A stretch of DNA of 64,000 nucleotides, taken from Ovis canadensis (lineage: Eukaryota; Chordata; Mammalia; Artiodactyla; Bovidae). Below are positions 31,728 to 42,273 of the stretch, piece by piece. Position 1 is the stretch's first letter, and every line of letters begins with the position of its first letter. The position numbers were made by a program, and so were the translations under genes. Under the pieces are notes generated by a model, which saw only the letters and a program-made list of their open reading frames with translations, did no database searches and was not told the DNA's origin. The DNA lies in assembly GCF_042477335.2 (NCBI RefSeq), contig NC_091247.1:7028501-7092500 (forward strand). The letters are read 5' to 3'.

Positions 31728-32235
31728 TCCACCCCTCACCTATCCTCTGTCCTCCTCTCTCCATCTTCCCACCCATGCCCTCATCTGCGGATCTCTCCAC
31801 CCAGCTACCATCTACCCATCCGTCCACTCACCCACCTACCCACTCATCCATCCACCTGCCCATCCATCCACCCACACATCCATCCATGAGCCCATTCACT
31901 TGTCCATCTTCCCAACTACACCTCCATCCACCACTCATCCATCCACCCATCTTCCATCTATCCATCCTGTCCACTCACCTACCCACTGCTGCATAAACCC
32001 ATCCACCCATCCACCCATCCATCTTCCCATGTATGCATCCATTGCTTTACCCACCCACCCACCCACTCATCTATCCATCATCCGTCCATCCTCCCACACA
32101 TTCACCCATCCATCCATCCACTCATCTCCCCATCTCTTCATTTATCAGCTCATCCGGTCATCTAGCCGTCACCTATCCAGCCGCCACCCTCCCATGCAGC
32201 CATCCATCCGTCTGGCACTCGCTCCCCTTTTGTTC
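31728..32235. repeat. Degenerate (CATC/CACC)n tetranucleotide array
   Basis: About 0.5 kb of imperfect CATCCATCCACC-type repeats with strong strand asymmetry (C/T/A-rich, G-poor). The frames it opens (HPSTHPPTHP-like) are repeat translations, not a protein. Confidence 0.9.
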
Positions 32236-32255
32236 ATCTGTCCACTGTACTTTGC

Positions 32256-32461
32256 TGTTGTTCAGTTGCTCAGTCGCTTTATTCTATAGCTGTTCTGAGT
32301 CCGGTTCCTTCACCTTTCAGTTTTTAAACGTATTCTTATGTGAGCTGGACAAGGAAATGGCGACCCATTCCAGTATTCTTGCCTGCAGGATTCCATGGAC
32401 GAGGAGCCTGGTGGGCTACGGTCCATGGGGTCACAAAGAGTCGGACTCGAGTGACTAACGC
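32256..32461 (+). mobile_element. Bov-A SINE pieces, inverted pair
   Basis: A short inverted Bov-A end ('ttgttcagttgctcagtcgc', 32260-32279) precedes a plus-strand Bov-A (32345-32461, 'gaaatggcgacccattccag' to 'gtcggactcgagtgactaac'). Confidence 0.85.
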
Positions 32462-32765
32462 TGTGTGGGCTGGGTGCCGATGCTATCCTCTCTGTGGAGG
32501 TACCAACTCCCCATCTCCCAGTTCAGCATAGCAGTTCCAACCGGTCCCCATCAAGACTGCAGCCCCTGTGTAAGAGGTTCAAGCTGTGCTCCTTCCCTCC
32601 TTGCCTCCACTTGGGTGGGGTCTGGCCTGGAGGTGCTTCTTCTCCTTTCCTCTTCTGAGTCACTTCACCTCCCCATCTGGGTATTTCAGTGCCAAGTGAG
32701 AGACCTCAAAAATGTGGACGATGACTGAGCCACCAGCATGGAGGTCACTTCCGTGGCCTTTGGTA
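32462..32765. other. Single-copy interval
   Basis: About 300 bp without a gene or repeat that I can name. Confidence 0.4.
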
Positions 32766-32961
32766 TTGTTGTCGAGTCGCTGAGTTGTGTCTGAGTCTTT
32801 CGTGATCCCATGGGCTGCAGCCCACCAGGCTCCTCTGTCCATGGGATTTCCCAGGCAAGAATACTGGAGCAGGTTGCCATTTTCTTCTCCAGGGGATCTG
32901 CCTGACCCAGGGATCAAACTCGAGTCTTCTGCACTGCTAGGCAGATTCTTTACTGCTGAGC
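32766..32961 (-). mobile_element. Bov-tA SINE
   Basis: Minus-strand copy from 'attgttgtcgagtcgctgag' to the tRNA-like head 'gattctttactgctgag'. Confidence 0.93.
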
Positions 32962-33404
32962 CTTGCCACTCTGCAAAGCACATGGATCATCAGGGTACTG
33001 GGGACTGTGCCATGGGCATCAGTGTCGGCCAGGGGATGGGCCAAGACCCACCAGCCCAGGGACCAAGGATCAGAAGGATGATCTGGACCTGGCCACGGGC
33101 AACTTCTGCACCTGCCTCCAACCTGCTGTGTGACTAATGGCAACGGAGAACACAATAGTCATCCCCGTTCTGAGGACCGGACTGAGACGTGGCATTTCGG
33201 GAAAAGGCAACAGCCTTTCAGCAACGCAATGGGGAGGTTTTTGAAGGGTTTAGCAGGGCTCAGCCTTTGAGGTATACATTCTCTTATTACTAAAATCTTC
33301 CAGAAAGGTCCCTTGATTCTGCTCAGGCCGGTTGACTAGGTATGAGCATCATTCATTCATTCACTCTGCATTAGCTGTGTACTAGGACTGGTCCTAGGGC
33401 GGGG
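32962..33404. other. Non-coding DNA with weak MIR trace
   Basis: 'gtcatccccgttctgaggac' near 33159 is a weak MIR core. 'attcattcattcactctgc' at 33352 belongs to an old unnamed repeat. No gene is seen. Confidence 0.45.
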
Positions 33405-33612
33405 GGCTTCCCTAGTTGCTCAGCTGGTAAAGAATCCGCCTGCAGTGCAGGAGACCCTAGTTCGATTCCTGGGTTGGGAAGATCCCCTGCAGGAAGGCAT
33501 GGCAACCCACTCCAGTATTCTTGCCTGGAGAATCCCCATGGACAGAGGAGCCTGGCGGGCTACAGTCTACGGGGTCGCAAAGGGTCGGACATGACTGAGT
33601 GACTAAGCACAG
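33405..33612 (+). mobile_element. Bov-tA SINE
   Basis: Full-length plus-strand copy: head 'ggcttccctagttgctcagc', B box 'gttcgattcctgggttggg' and end 'catgactgagtgactaagca'. Confidence 0.96.
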
Positions 33613-33937
33613 CACAGGACCTGTTTAAGACTCTAGAAATCAATAACAGATATTTTCTGCCCCTCAGAAATTTGCTGACCCTCGTCTTGGGACAGAAACC
33701 ACAGTCATATTGCACGGGTGGTGGTTCAGGAGCCAACTCAGTCCTGGGGGCTCTGAGGAGGGGTGTCAACTGGGCCTGGACTGGACTGGCGAGAAGGGGG
33801 TCCCAGAGCAGGGACACACCCAGGATCTGGAAGGACAAGGCTAATTGGAAAATGGCCTTCGGGACAGAAGGAGTGGAAGGATAGCCCCTGCAGAGCCACA
33901 GGGGCAGGGGAGGGGCAGAAAGGGGGAAGAGAGGACG
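33613..33937. other. Single-copy interval
   Basis: No gene is supported; it holds short frames only. Confidence 0.4.
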
Positions 33938-34172
33938 AGTGAGTGCCTACTGTGTGCAGTAGTGGAGGGAGGGCACACTGTACCCAGCGTCCCTCTCGCA
34001 TTATCTCATGGATCCTCCCAACAACTCTAGTGGCCGTCATTCCATCCTCTTGCACATTTCATCGATGATAAAGCCAGGCTCAGAGAGGGCCAGCAACCTT
34101 CCCAAAGTCACACAGCTTCCGCACACTGGATCTGTCGATCTGACCTCAATGTCTGGAGCCTCTGCCCATTGC
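33938..34172 (-). mobile_element. MIR, near full length
   Basis: 'gagtgcctactgtgtgcagt', 'cattatctcatggatcctcc', 'aggctcagagagggccagca' and 'cccaaagtcacacagcttcc' are in order. Confidence 0.85.
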
Positions 34173-34435
34173 CCCTTCCCTTGAACATCTTGCCGTTAAG
34201 GTGGAAGCGTGGGAGAAAGCGCCCCCGTCAGCACTGGCTCTCTGGGGCAGCCTAGGATGCTCGTGCACTCATTCAGATTAGCAAATATTTAGATTAACAA
34301 ATATTTATCCCCTTCTCCTCGAGGTCAGGCTCCACAGTGGCCTTGAGGGTAGGGCTGTGAGGACACGGCGGCCCCTCCCTGCCCTCCTGGGGCTCCCTGG
34401 TAGGGGAGGCAATGGGGATAGAGCTCAACTCCAGG
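34173..34435. other. Non-coding DNA with old repeat trace
   Basis: A duplicated 'agattaacaaatattta'-like phrase lies at 34275-34306. No gene is seen. Confidence 0.4.
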
Positions 34436-34790
34436 CAAAGCCCTGCTTCATCCAGACTTAAAAATAAACCCAGGTTCTGCCCAGGCCCAAAGAGTGGGGG
34501 GCCACAGGCCCCCAGAGCCACGGCTCTGGAAGGCGGCAGGCAAAGCTGTCAGCTCGGAGCAGGCTCCTCTCATCAGCATGGGGCCCCAGCCTCCCTGCTT
34601 AAAGATCGCCTCGGGCGCTCTCTTAAAGATGCTAACGTCGCAGCTGACATTTGGGAGATCCTGGCAGGCGATCAAACCCAAGCTGAAAAATCGGAGCTGC
34701 TGGGCGGGGGCGGGCACCAGGCATCGGGGCTGGTTGGGGCTGAGGGCAACGGGGCTCAGGCGGCCGCTGCTGGCTAAGGCTGTGCTTTCC
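34436..34790. promoter_or_regulatory. Candidate conserved regulatory block
   Basis: Repeat-free DNA with the motif CTTAAAGAT twice (34598-34606 and 34622-34630, 24 bp apart), a nearby CAGCTGACATTTG and a TCF/LEF-like GATCAAA at 34670-34676. The pattern suggests an enhancer. Conservation could not be tested. Confidence 0.35.
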
Positions 34791-35064
34791 GACTGGCCCA
34801 GTGCGGGTGGGGATTGGACTGTGTGCTGGAAAGACCCAGCAGAGGAGGAGGGGGTACGCAGAAGGCAGGGAAAGAAGTGAGAGGAGAATGGCTATGGAGA
34901 GACTGAAATCTCTTAGTTCGTCCCCCAACTCAGGGCATCGTCTGTCAATAATCAGACCAGCTGGGGGAAGAAAATCCACAGGATGAAGAGTCATTAAAAA
35001 AAAGAGAGAGAGAGAAGAGGGAGGAAGATTCCGGGTGCCGGTTACACCTCTGACTGCAGTGCTC
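34791..35064. other. Single-copy interval with GA microsatellite
   Basis: 'aaaagagagagagagaagag' at about 34998-35017. No gene is seen. Confidence 0.5.
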
Positions 35065-35335
35065 AGAAATGGGTAATGGCACCCTACTCCAGTACTCTTG
35101 CCTGGAAAATCCCATGGACGGAGGAGCCTGGTGGGCTGCAGTCCACGGGGTTGTTAAGAGTCAGACACGACTGAGGGACTTCACTTTCACTTTTCACTTT
35201 CACGCATTGGAGAGGGAAATGGCAACCCATTCCAGTGTTCTTGCCTGGAGAATCCCAGGGATGGGGGAGCCTGGTGGCCTGCTGTCTGTGGGGTCGCATA
35301 GAGTCAGACACCACTGAAGCGACTTAGCAGCCGCA
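35065..35335 (+). mobile_element. BOV-A2 dimeric SINE
   Basis: Two Bov-A monomers in tandem (about 35068-35180 and 35209-35333), joined by a 'ttcactttcacttttcac' linker and without a tRNA-like head. This is the hallmark of BOV-A2. Confidence 0.95.
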
Positions 35336-35479
35336 GATGTGGAAAGCAGAGCACTCTGGGGAGCTGAGAGGTCAGAGGGCGGAAGTCAGAGAGAGACACG
35401 CTGGGCCTCCAGAAACTTCCAGATGCCTGAGCCCGCCTTGTCTCCTTTCCCTTTCTCTGTATGCAGTCTCCTTTCCAGC
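35336..35479. other. Short single-copy interval
   Basis: Nothing supportable is seen. Confidence 0.35.
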
Positions 35480-35755
35480 TGCTGTCCATCCACCTCCACC
35501 CTCTCACCCACCTGCCTACCTATGCGCCCATCCCACCTGCTCTACCCTGCCTCACCAGTTCACCTCTAGTTCATCTGCCCAACCATGCGTCTACCTAGTT
35601 TGCCAATCACTTCCTTCATTCATCCATCCACTAGTCCATCTCCTCAGCCAGCCATCCTCCACGCGTTCACCCATCTCCAGCCATTCGTCCATCTTCACTC
35701 ACTCATTCATCCGCTCCACCCAGATGTCCATTCATTCCCTATGCATCTACCCAGA
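35480..35755. repeat. Degenerate CATC/CACC-rich array
   Basis: The same composition as the array at 31.7 kb but more eroded ('cattcatccatccactag'). Confidence 0.7.
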
Positions 35756-36480
35756 GACCATTTCTCCAGCACAGGGGAGGCACAGCTGGCCCCGCCTTAG
35801 GGGATTCGGGAAAGACTTCCAAAGGTGAGACGTAAGGAATGGGTAGACGTGCGATCCAGGCGAAATGGCGGAGGGGCCTGTGTTTCCCAGCGAGATGGGA
35901 GGTGAGAGACAGGGGTCTCTTGGGGAACATCGAGTTGTGTTCTGACCTCTGCTTAAGAGACAGTAGTTTACCAGAGAGCCCAGGAGAGGTGAGCTCTGAG
36001 GCTGGAGTGGTCAGGGGAGCTAGGCACACCGGCTCTTGGGAGGGGATGTGAAAGATCTGGAAGGCCAGGATGTGGTTCTGCTGCTAGTTACCACCAACCC
36101 CTTCAAATAGGCCCATCAGTTCCTGCAGCCCTTCCCCCACCTCCCCATCCTCCCAGATCCCAACATCTCATGGTTAGATCGCGACAGCCCCACCTTTACA
36201 GGCTTTTTTTTTTTTTTAATATCAGTGAATTCTGGCTTCTCAGGGTCAGAGCCATGCCTTATCCATCTTGGTGTCCTGTCCCATGGTACTTGGCCAAACA
36301 ATATATATCCTGCCCCCTTAATCCTCCCCTTCTTCCTTGAGGGCACCCCGTCCATACACCCAGTCACTCTGCCCCAAAACCTGGGCTCCACCCTCATTCT
36401 CCTCCTCTCTCCCCAGTGCTACCCCCTTGTAAGCTGATCCCCCAGACCTGTCATTTCACCTCTGACATACCTTGAATCTT
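35756..36480. other. Single-copy non-coding DNA
   Basis: No gene is seen. A T12 run is at 36206-36217. Confidence 0.45.
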
Positions 36481-36800
36481 CTTTCCACCTGCTCAGCCAC
36501 CAACCTGGATCAGAGCAGCAGTCTCCTCGCTGCCCTCCTTGCCTTCAGGCTTGCTGTCCATCAGGCCACATGCCGGGTGCCATGAGAGAGCTCTTTCTAC
36601 ATTAGAAATGTGGCCGTTCGATTCTCCCACTTAAACCTTTCATGGATATCCTTGTCCTCTGGATAAAGTGTTAAATCGCTGTCACTGCCAAGAAGACCCT
36701 TCCCTAGCTGGCCAGCGCTGCCTTCTCTGGGCTCCAGGTTCATCCCTCTAAGATATGAAATCCGTCAAGTTCATTGCTATTCATCTTGGGTCTCCATAAC
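36481..36800 (+). mobile_element. Ancient L2-like LINE remnant
   Basis: 'gattctcccacttaaacctt' followed by 'tcatggatatccttgtcctc' and 'tggataaagtgttaaatcgc' has the same order as the copy at 23.6 kb. Confidence 0.55.
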
Positions 36801-38246
36801 TATGATCCTGGCTCCAGCCCCTGGCCCAAAGCCTAGAAACATCCTGAGTCGTCAGCTCGCTGCTCACCCCCACTCTTGTCTCCACTTAGACCCCTCATTC
36901 TGTCTCATAGAGCCAGGGAACCATCCCATGTCCTCCATCCCACCACCAACACCTGGTTGGCCCTCAAGTAAAAGAAAATATCGCTGAAAGCTGCAAGAAT
37001 ACTCTCAGACCCTCCTTCCCCACGTCTGGCCATTTCCATTTGTTATTTGTGCCTTAAACCAAAGCCAACTGCTTGGCCTCTTCTGTGCCTACAAAACACT
37101 TTTTAAAAAACTGATTTTATGGCTACAGAAAATTTCCTTCCTGTCTTCAGATTCACAGGAAAGAGAAAGCCCTGGCCCTGACTCAGAATTGGATTCTAGC
37201 TGGAGGCGTCCTTTCCGCAGCTGGCTCCAGGGAAAGGGTTTATCTGTTTGTTCCTTGACCTTGAGCTGGAGCTGAGGCAGCCAGAAAGAGAAGAGACAGG
37301 AGCTGGGAGGGGAAGGAGGAGAAAAGCTGGAACTGTGGCCCCAGGACCCTGCGCTCAGCCCCGAGGGACCAGCCAGGTGAAATCAGATGAAAGGAAGGAG
37401 ACAGGCCATGCTGCAGGCACCGCGGACCACAGGGGTCCTGAGGAATGGCTGCCTCTTCGGCTCCTGGTCCTCTGAGGTCCCCAGGGTGTCCTCATCCCTC
37501 ATCCCCTTGGAAACGAAACAAGCTAGAGAGCTGGAAGGAGAAGTAAACCACCCAAACAGATCAACTTTGCCATCCACACGGGGGCCAACTGTGGCTGTTA
37601 CAGATCCAATGCTAAGTGGTGGCCATCAGTCTAGGCAACCGTGCTGTGCCCCCCGTGAGCCTGCAGGCTGAGGACAGTGGCACCTACCGGGGGGGTGGGG
37701 GCAAGAGGTAATGAAATAAAGCAAAGCTCCCTTCTCAGAAAGGGTCTCCTTCCTGACACATGACTGAAATTTAACCCAAACATGTATTGAGCACCTATTT
37801 GCCTGGATCTTGCTCTCAATGATCTGACCATCTTTTCTCCAATTAAACTGGGGGCACATTTCAAGAAAAGACAGTTTATTTTCTCCCAAATAACTTCATT
37901 CTTACTACAAAAGTAAGACAGGCTTGTTACAGATATTATAAAGAATACAGATAAGCTCAGTGAAGATATTAGTAATAAGACCGCTTTTAATCCTGTAACT
38001 TAACGATGGCCACTTTTGAGATTTGGAGGGCTCACTTCCCTTCCTGGTCCTCCACACCCAGCATTCTCTCTTGGAATCTTGCACACAACAGACATGTAAG
38101 AAAGACCTTTTGTCTGACCCTTTACCTGTTCGTTCATTACTCATTAATTCCAAAAGTGATCATTGAGACCTCAGTAGGTCACAGTGTGGTGGTTTAAACT
38201 CTTTGGGGTGGAAAGAGAGGTTTAGACACCGAAGCTCATGTCTGTG
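36801..38246. other. Non-coding DNA, AT-richer, possible old repeat at 37.9 kb
   Basis: No gene is seen. 37900-37960 ('cttactacaaaagtaagaca', 'aagaatacagataagctcag') resembles an old mammalian repeat that I do not name. 37090-37200 is T/A-rich with ETS-like TTCCTTCCTG. Confidence 0.45.
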
Positions 38247-38345
38247 TTGCATGCTGTTGCAAGTCGCTGCAGTCGTGTCCGACTCTCTGAGACCTTATGG
38301 ACTGTAGCCTGCCAGGCTCCTCTGTCTGTGGGATTCTCCAGGCTA
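38247..38345 (-). mobile_element. Partial Bov-A SINE
   Basis: 'gtcgctgcagtcgtgtccga' to 'tgggattctccaggctagtg' on the minus strand. Confidence 0.88.
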
Positions 38346-38515
38346 GTGTCAGTATGACCTGAATAAAAACTGAGGTTCCACGTGGCTCAGTCTTGGCACT
38401 GAGTGACTTCATAGTCCAGCAAGTCGACAATATTTAAATGAGTTTTCTGAATTCACTTTTCCCACAAAGAACTTCAAAGGGATCAAATTCACAACCCTCA
38501 GCAGAATAGCCTTTT

Positions 38516-38622
38516 TCTTTTAAATTAATTTATTTTTAATTGGAGATGATTGCTTTACAATATTGTGTTGCTTTCTGCCATATATCAACATGAATCAGCC
38601 ACAGGTATGTATATGTCCTTTT
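38516..38622 (-). mobile_element. L1 3' UTR fragment
   Basis: 'taattggagatgattgcttt' followed by 'acaatattgtgttgctttct' and 'caacatgaatcagccacagg' is the inverted 3' UTR of ruminant L1. A second copy is at 52.4 kb. Confidence 0.8.
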
Positions 38623-38639
38623 CTTTTTTAAAAAAAAAA

Positions 38640-38758
38640 AAAGTTTTGGCTGAACCACACTGCATGTGGAGTTTTAGTTCCCCAACCAGGGATCGAACCT
38701 GCACTCCCTGCCTTGGAAGTGCAGAGTCTTAACCGAACTGGACCACGAGGGGAGCTCC
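38640..38758 (-). mobile_element. CHR-2-type SINE
   Basis: 'caaccagggatcgaacctgc' and 'ccttggaagtgcagagtctt' identify a minus-strand CHR SINE. It directly abuts the L1 fragment. Confidence 0.88.
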
Positions 38759-38781
38759 TTAGCAGCCAATTTGTTCTTACC

Positions 38782-39019
38782 CTAGTTTTCTTCGCTGGTG
38801 GCTCAGAGGGTAAAGCGTCTGCCTGCAAGGTGGGAGACCTGGGTTAAATCCCTGGGTCAGGAAGATTCCCTGGAGAAGGAAATGGCAACCCACTCCAGTA
38901 CTCTTGCCTGGAAAATCTTATGGACGGAGAAGCCTGGTGCAGGCTACAGTCCATGGGGTCACAAAGAGTCAGACACGACTGAGTGACTTCACTTTCTTTT
39001 CTTTCTTTCTAGTTTTCTT
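38782..39019 (+). mobile_element. Bov-tA SINE with 11-bp TSD
   Basis: Full-length plus copy flanked by CTAGTTTTCTT at 38782-38792 and 39009-39019. A T/C-rich tail is at the 3' end. Confidence 0.97.
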
Positions 39020-39171
39020 GGTAGAACCTCTAGGATTTTGCACAAACTCCTGACCAGTTCTGACACCAAGCTATGGGCCTTTCAGTTGCTCTGTGTTCCT
39101 TCCCTTCTTTCTCAGATTCTTATTATGATCTATGCTCAGTGGCCAAACCCTTCTCCATCCTCCTGCAGACA

Positions 39172-39610
39172 GAGTAAGTGGTCAAGAGCCCAAATTCAGA
39201 TCCGGATCCCAGACCCTGTGACTCATCAGCTGTGTGGTTTTTGCCAAGCCACTTGATCCTGTGTAACCCAAAGTATGGTCCACAGGCTGATGCTGGACAC
39301 ACATTGTTTGTTGACACAATAGGGGAAGCATAGAGGCCGATAATGATTTAGAAATGTTCAGAGCAGTTTGGCACCGCCTGCATCCAGTTGTGACGGTGTG
39401 GGTGACAAAAGTATCATTCCCCAGAGCTTGGAAATTTTCTCCCCTAAGTGCCTTCACTGCGGATCAGTTGAGAAGCACAGACTTAACCTATTCTGTTCCT
39501 CAGTTTCCTCATCAGTAAGATGGGAATAAGGATGACCCATAACCTCATCAGGTCTCTGGGAGGAGTAAATAAAGTTAACTTATGGGAGGCACTGAGAATG
39601 GTGGCTGGGC
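39172..39610 (+). mobile_element. MIR split by a MER5-like element
   Basis: The MIR left part ('tcagatccggatcccagacc', 'cagctgtgtggtttttgcca') stops near 39267. It resumes near 39479 ('tcagtttcctcatcagtaag', 'gaggagtaaataaagttaac'). Confidence 0.7.
39268..39478 (+). mobile_element. MER5-like hAT DNA transposon inside MIR
   Basis: The left end 'caaagtatggtccacaggct' and right end 'cagttgagaagcacag' resemble MER5 terminal sequences. The middle is diverged. Confidence 0.5.
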
Positions 39611-39635
39611 ACTGAAAACTCTCTTGATTTTTAAA

Positions 39636-40016
39636 AAAAAATTTTTTTTTAATTTTTTGAATTAAAATTTATTTATTTGTTTATTTTATTTTTGGCTGTG
39701 CTGGGTCTTTGTTGCTTGGCACAGATGTTCTCTAGTTGCAGCAAGCCAGGGCTACTTTCCATTGCTGTGCTCGGGCTTCTCACTGTGGTGGCTCCTCTTG
39801 CGGAGCACAGACTCCGAGCATGCCGGCTTCAGTAGTTCCAGCGCTTGGGCTCAGTGGTTGCAGCTCAGCCCATAGAGCACACAGGCTTCAGTACTTGTGG
39901 CTCGCAGGCTTGGTTGCTCTGCAGCATGTGGAATCTTCCCGACCCAGGGACCGAACCCACATCTCCTGCATTAGCAGGCAGATTCTTTACCACTGAGCCG
40001 CCTGGGGAAGCCCCAT
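39636..40016 (-). mobile_element. CHR-1-type SINE
   Basis: Minus-strand long CHR element: 'tggctgtgctgggtctttgt', 'tctctagttgcagcaagcca', 'tgctctgcagcatgtggaat', 'attctttaccactgagccgc'. It is preceded by an A/T tract from its tail. Confidence 0.9.
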
Positions 40017-40377
40017 CAAGACCTAGGTGTTTCCCCCCCGCCACCCCCGAATTTGGGATGGCCCCAGGACTGGCTTTGAAAAGCAGAATGCAGTCAATGT
40101 GATGCTGTGGGACGTCTGAGATCTGAGGCCTCTACATTCACCCTTCCTGGAGTGCTCCTTCTTGGAAACCAGCTGCCACGTGAAAAGCCACCATCGTGTG
40201 AGGAAGCCCAAGAGATAGGGAGGACGAGAGAGAGAGGCCAGTGGAGGAGCAGTGAGGTGCCTGACCTACAGAGTAAGACGTCTCCAACCTTCCAGCCCAG
40301 CTGCCAGCTAAACACCCCCACCCACAGCCTCACGCTTCTCTTGATACAGGTGATATTTTCTGGTCTCACACACAGTT
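40017..40377. other. Single-copy interval
   Basis: No gene is recognised. Confidence 0.4.
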
Positions 40378-40421
40378 GTCAACTGAATTGTGTCTCCCCA
40401 AAATTCGTACGTTGAAGTTCC

Positions 40422-40632
40422 ACTGTTGTTGTCGTTGTTCAACTTACAGGTCGTGTCTGACTCTTTGTGACTCCATGGACTGCAGCACGCCAGGCCTCTC
40501 TGTTCTTCACCATCTCCCGGAATTTGCCTGAGTTCATGTCCGTCAAATCGGTGATGCCATGCAACCATTTCATCTTCTGTCTCCCTTTTTCTCCTTCTGC
40601 CTCCAGTCTTTCCCAGCATCGGGGTCTTGTCC
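40422..40632 (-). mobile_element. BovB 3' fragment nested in MLT1
   Basis: Minus-strand BovB terminus ('gtcgtgtctgactctttgtg' to 'tttcccagcatcggggtctt'). The flanks AAGTTCC/AAGTCCT look like an imperfect target-site duplication. Confidence 0.9.
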
Positions 40633-40684
40633 AAGTCCTACCTATCAGTATCTCAGAATGTGACTGTGTTTAGAGATGTCTTGG

Positions 40685-40854
40685 AAGAGGTAATTAACTT
40701 TTTGTTGATCTGTTTATTTGTTCGTTTGTTCATTTTTGGCCGAGTCGCACAACTTGCCACATCTTCTAGACCAGGGATTGAACCTGGACCCTGGGCAGTG
40801 AAAGCACAGAGTCCTAACCACTGGACTGCCAGGGACATCCTAAGAGGTAACTAA
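40685..40854 (-). mobile_element. CHR-2-type SINE nested in MLT1, with TSD
   Basis: AAGAGGTAATTAA (40685-40697) and AAGAGGTAACTAA (40842-40854) flank a minus-strand CHR SINE ('agaccagggattgaacctgg'). Confidence 0.92.
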
Positions 40855-41105
40855 GTTACAGTGAGGTCATTGAGGTAGGTCCTAACCCACTGGTGTCCTT
40901 ATAAGAAGAGAGACGCACACAAGGACACCAGACTTGAGCGTGCACACAGAGACGAAACCACGCGAGGGCACAATGAGAGGACGACCGTCTACAAGCCAAG
41001 GAGAGAGGCCTCAGAAGACACCAAGCCTGCTGACACCTTGATCTTGGGCTTCCAGCCTGGACTTCCGACTGGGCGAAAGTAAATTCCTGCTGTTTGCGGG
41101 GTTGG

Positions 41106-41390
41106 GGATGTGCCTTTCTCCAGGAGGTGTTTATGCCCAAGCTCAGCATCCCACGGGGACTCCCTTCTCATGATGGCATCTCTGCTTCCTCCCATGGGCT
41201 CCAGGCCTCTGGGCACTAGGCTCCTGGAAATTGCTTCCTTTCTCATTCATTCAGTAGAGATGAGAAATAGTTGCGTTTTTTCAGCCCTGCACATCCATCA
41301 TTTCTGGATTTTCCCTTTCTTTCCTGCTTGCAAGCAGACCAATTCCTTTTGGGGGGCGTCTCTTTTCTACAGTACGTGTGCAAGGCACTG
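41106..41390. other. Spacer between two MLT1 LTRs
   Basis: Single-copy DNA; no gene. Confidence 0.45.
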
Positions 41391-41917
41391 TATGAGTCTG
41401 CTAGAACTACTGTAACAAAGAACAGCAGGAGTTTACTTTCTCACAGTTCTGGAGGCTGGCTCTCACAGTCAAGGTGTCAGTGGGCTGGTTCCTTCTGAAG
41501 GCCAGAAAGGAAGGGTCTGTTCCAGCCCTCTCTCCTTGGCGTGTAGAGGGCCATATTCTCCCTGTTTTCATGTCCTCTTTCCTCTGTAGGTGTTTGTGGG
41601 CAAGTTTCTTCTTTTTAGAAGGACACCGGTCATGTTAGATTAGGACCTACCCTGATGACTTCACTTGCTCTTAATCACCTCTTTAAGGGCCCTGTATGGG
41701 TCGGGAAGATCCCCTGGAGAAGGGAATGGCTACCCACTCCAGTATTCTTGCCTGGAGAATCCTATGGACAGAGGAGCCTGGTGGCTACAGTCCATGGGGT
41801 CTCAAGAGTCGGACATGACTGAATGACTAACACACGTGCAAATACAGTCATATTTTGAGGTCCTGGGCATTAGGGCTTCAACATGTGAATTGGGGGTCTT
41901 GATTCAACCCATGACAT
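41391..41917 (-). mobile_element. MLT1-type LTR with nested Bov-A
   Basis: Minus-strand MLT1: 'cagttctggaggctggctct', 'aggacaccggtcatgttaga' and, after the SINE, 'catattttgaggtcctggg' and 'cttcaacatgtgaattgggg'. It is oriented opposite to the LTR 0.3 kb upstream. Confidence 0.85.
41697..41833 (+). mobile_element. Partial Bov-tA inside MLT1
   Basis: It begins inside the element at 'gggtcgggaagatcccctgg' and ends 'gaatgactaacac'. The LTR resumes immediately after. Confidence 0.93.
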
Positions 41918-42049
41918 GTAGTGAAAAGCAACCAGGATATTCTATACATTTCTCTTTCTCAAAGGCTTCAACTAAAACCACAAGTGCTGTATAGTGTCAG
42001 CTTTGTAAGGCTATTATAGGCAAGAAGCCTCCTAAATGTTTCCCACTGA

Positions 42050-42273
42050 ATAACGTGTGCTAAGTCACTTCAGCGGTGTCCTACTCTTTGTGACCCTATG
42101 GACCATAGTCCGTCAGGCCCCTCTGTTCATGGGATTCTCCAGGCAAGGATACTAGAGTGGGTTGCCGTGCCCTCCTCCAGGGGATTTTCCCAACACAGGG
42201 GTCAAATCCATGTCTCTTGGGTCTCCTGCACTGGCGGGTGAGTTCTTTACCACTAGTGTCATGTGGGAAGCCC
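42050..42273 (-). mobile_element. Bov-tA SINE
   Basis: Full-length minus copy ('cacttcagcggtgtcctact' to 'gtcatgtgggaagccc') with a small duplication in the tRNA-like part ('gtctcttgggtctcctgc'). Confidence 0.93.

Larger units (their letters stand above)
40378..41105 (+). mobile_element. MLT1-type LTR (ERVL-MaLR) with two nested insertions
   Basis: Plus-strand MLT1 LTR in three blocks: 40378-40421 ('tgtctccccaaaattcgtac'), 40633-40697 ('agtatctcagaatgtgactg') and 40842-41105 ('ctggtgtccttataagaaga', 'ctacaagccaaggagagagg', 'gacaccttgatcttgggctt'). It is a solo LTR; no retroviral genes are present. Confidence 0.85.

Noticed and set aside
31728-32235. CRISPR-like regular repeats
   Set aside because: The repeats are tetranucleotide and lack unique spacers of constant length; the genome is mammalian.
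31634-32458. HPSTHPPTHP-type frames
   Set aside because: They are translations of a degenerate CATC/CACC tetranucleotide array.
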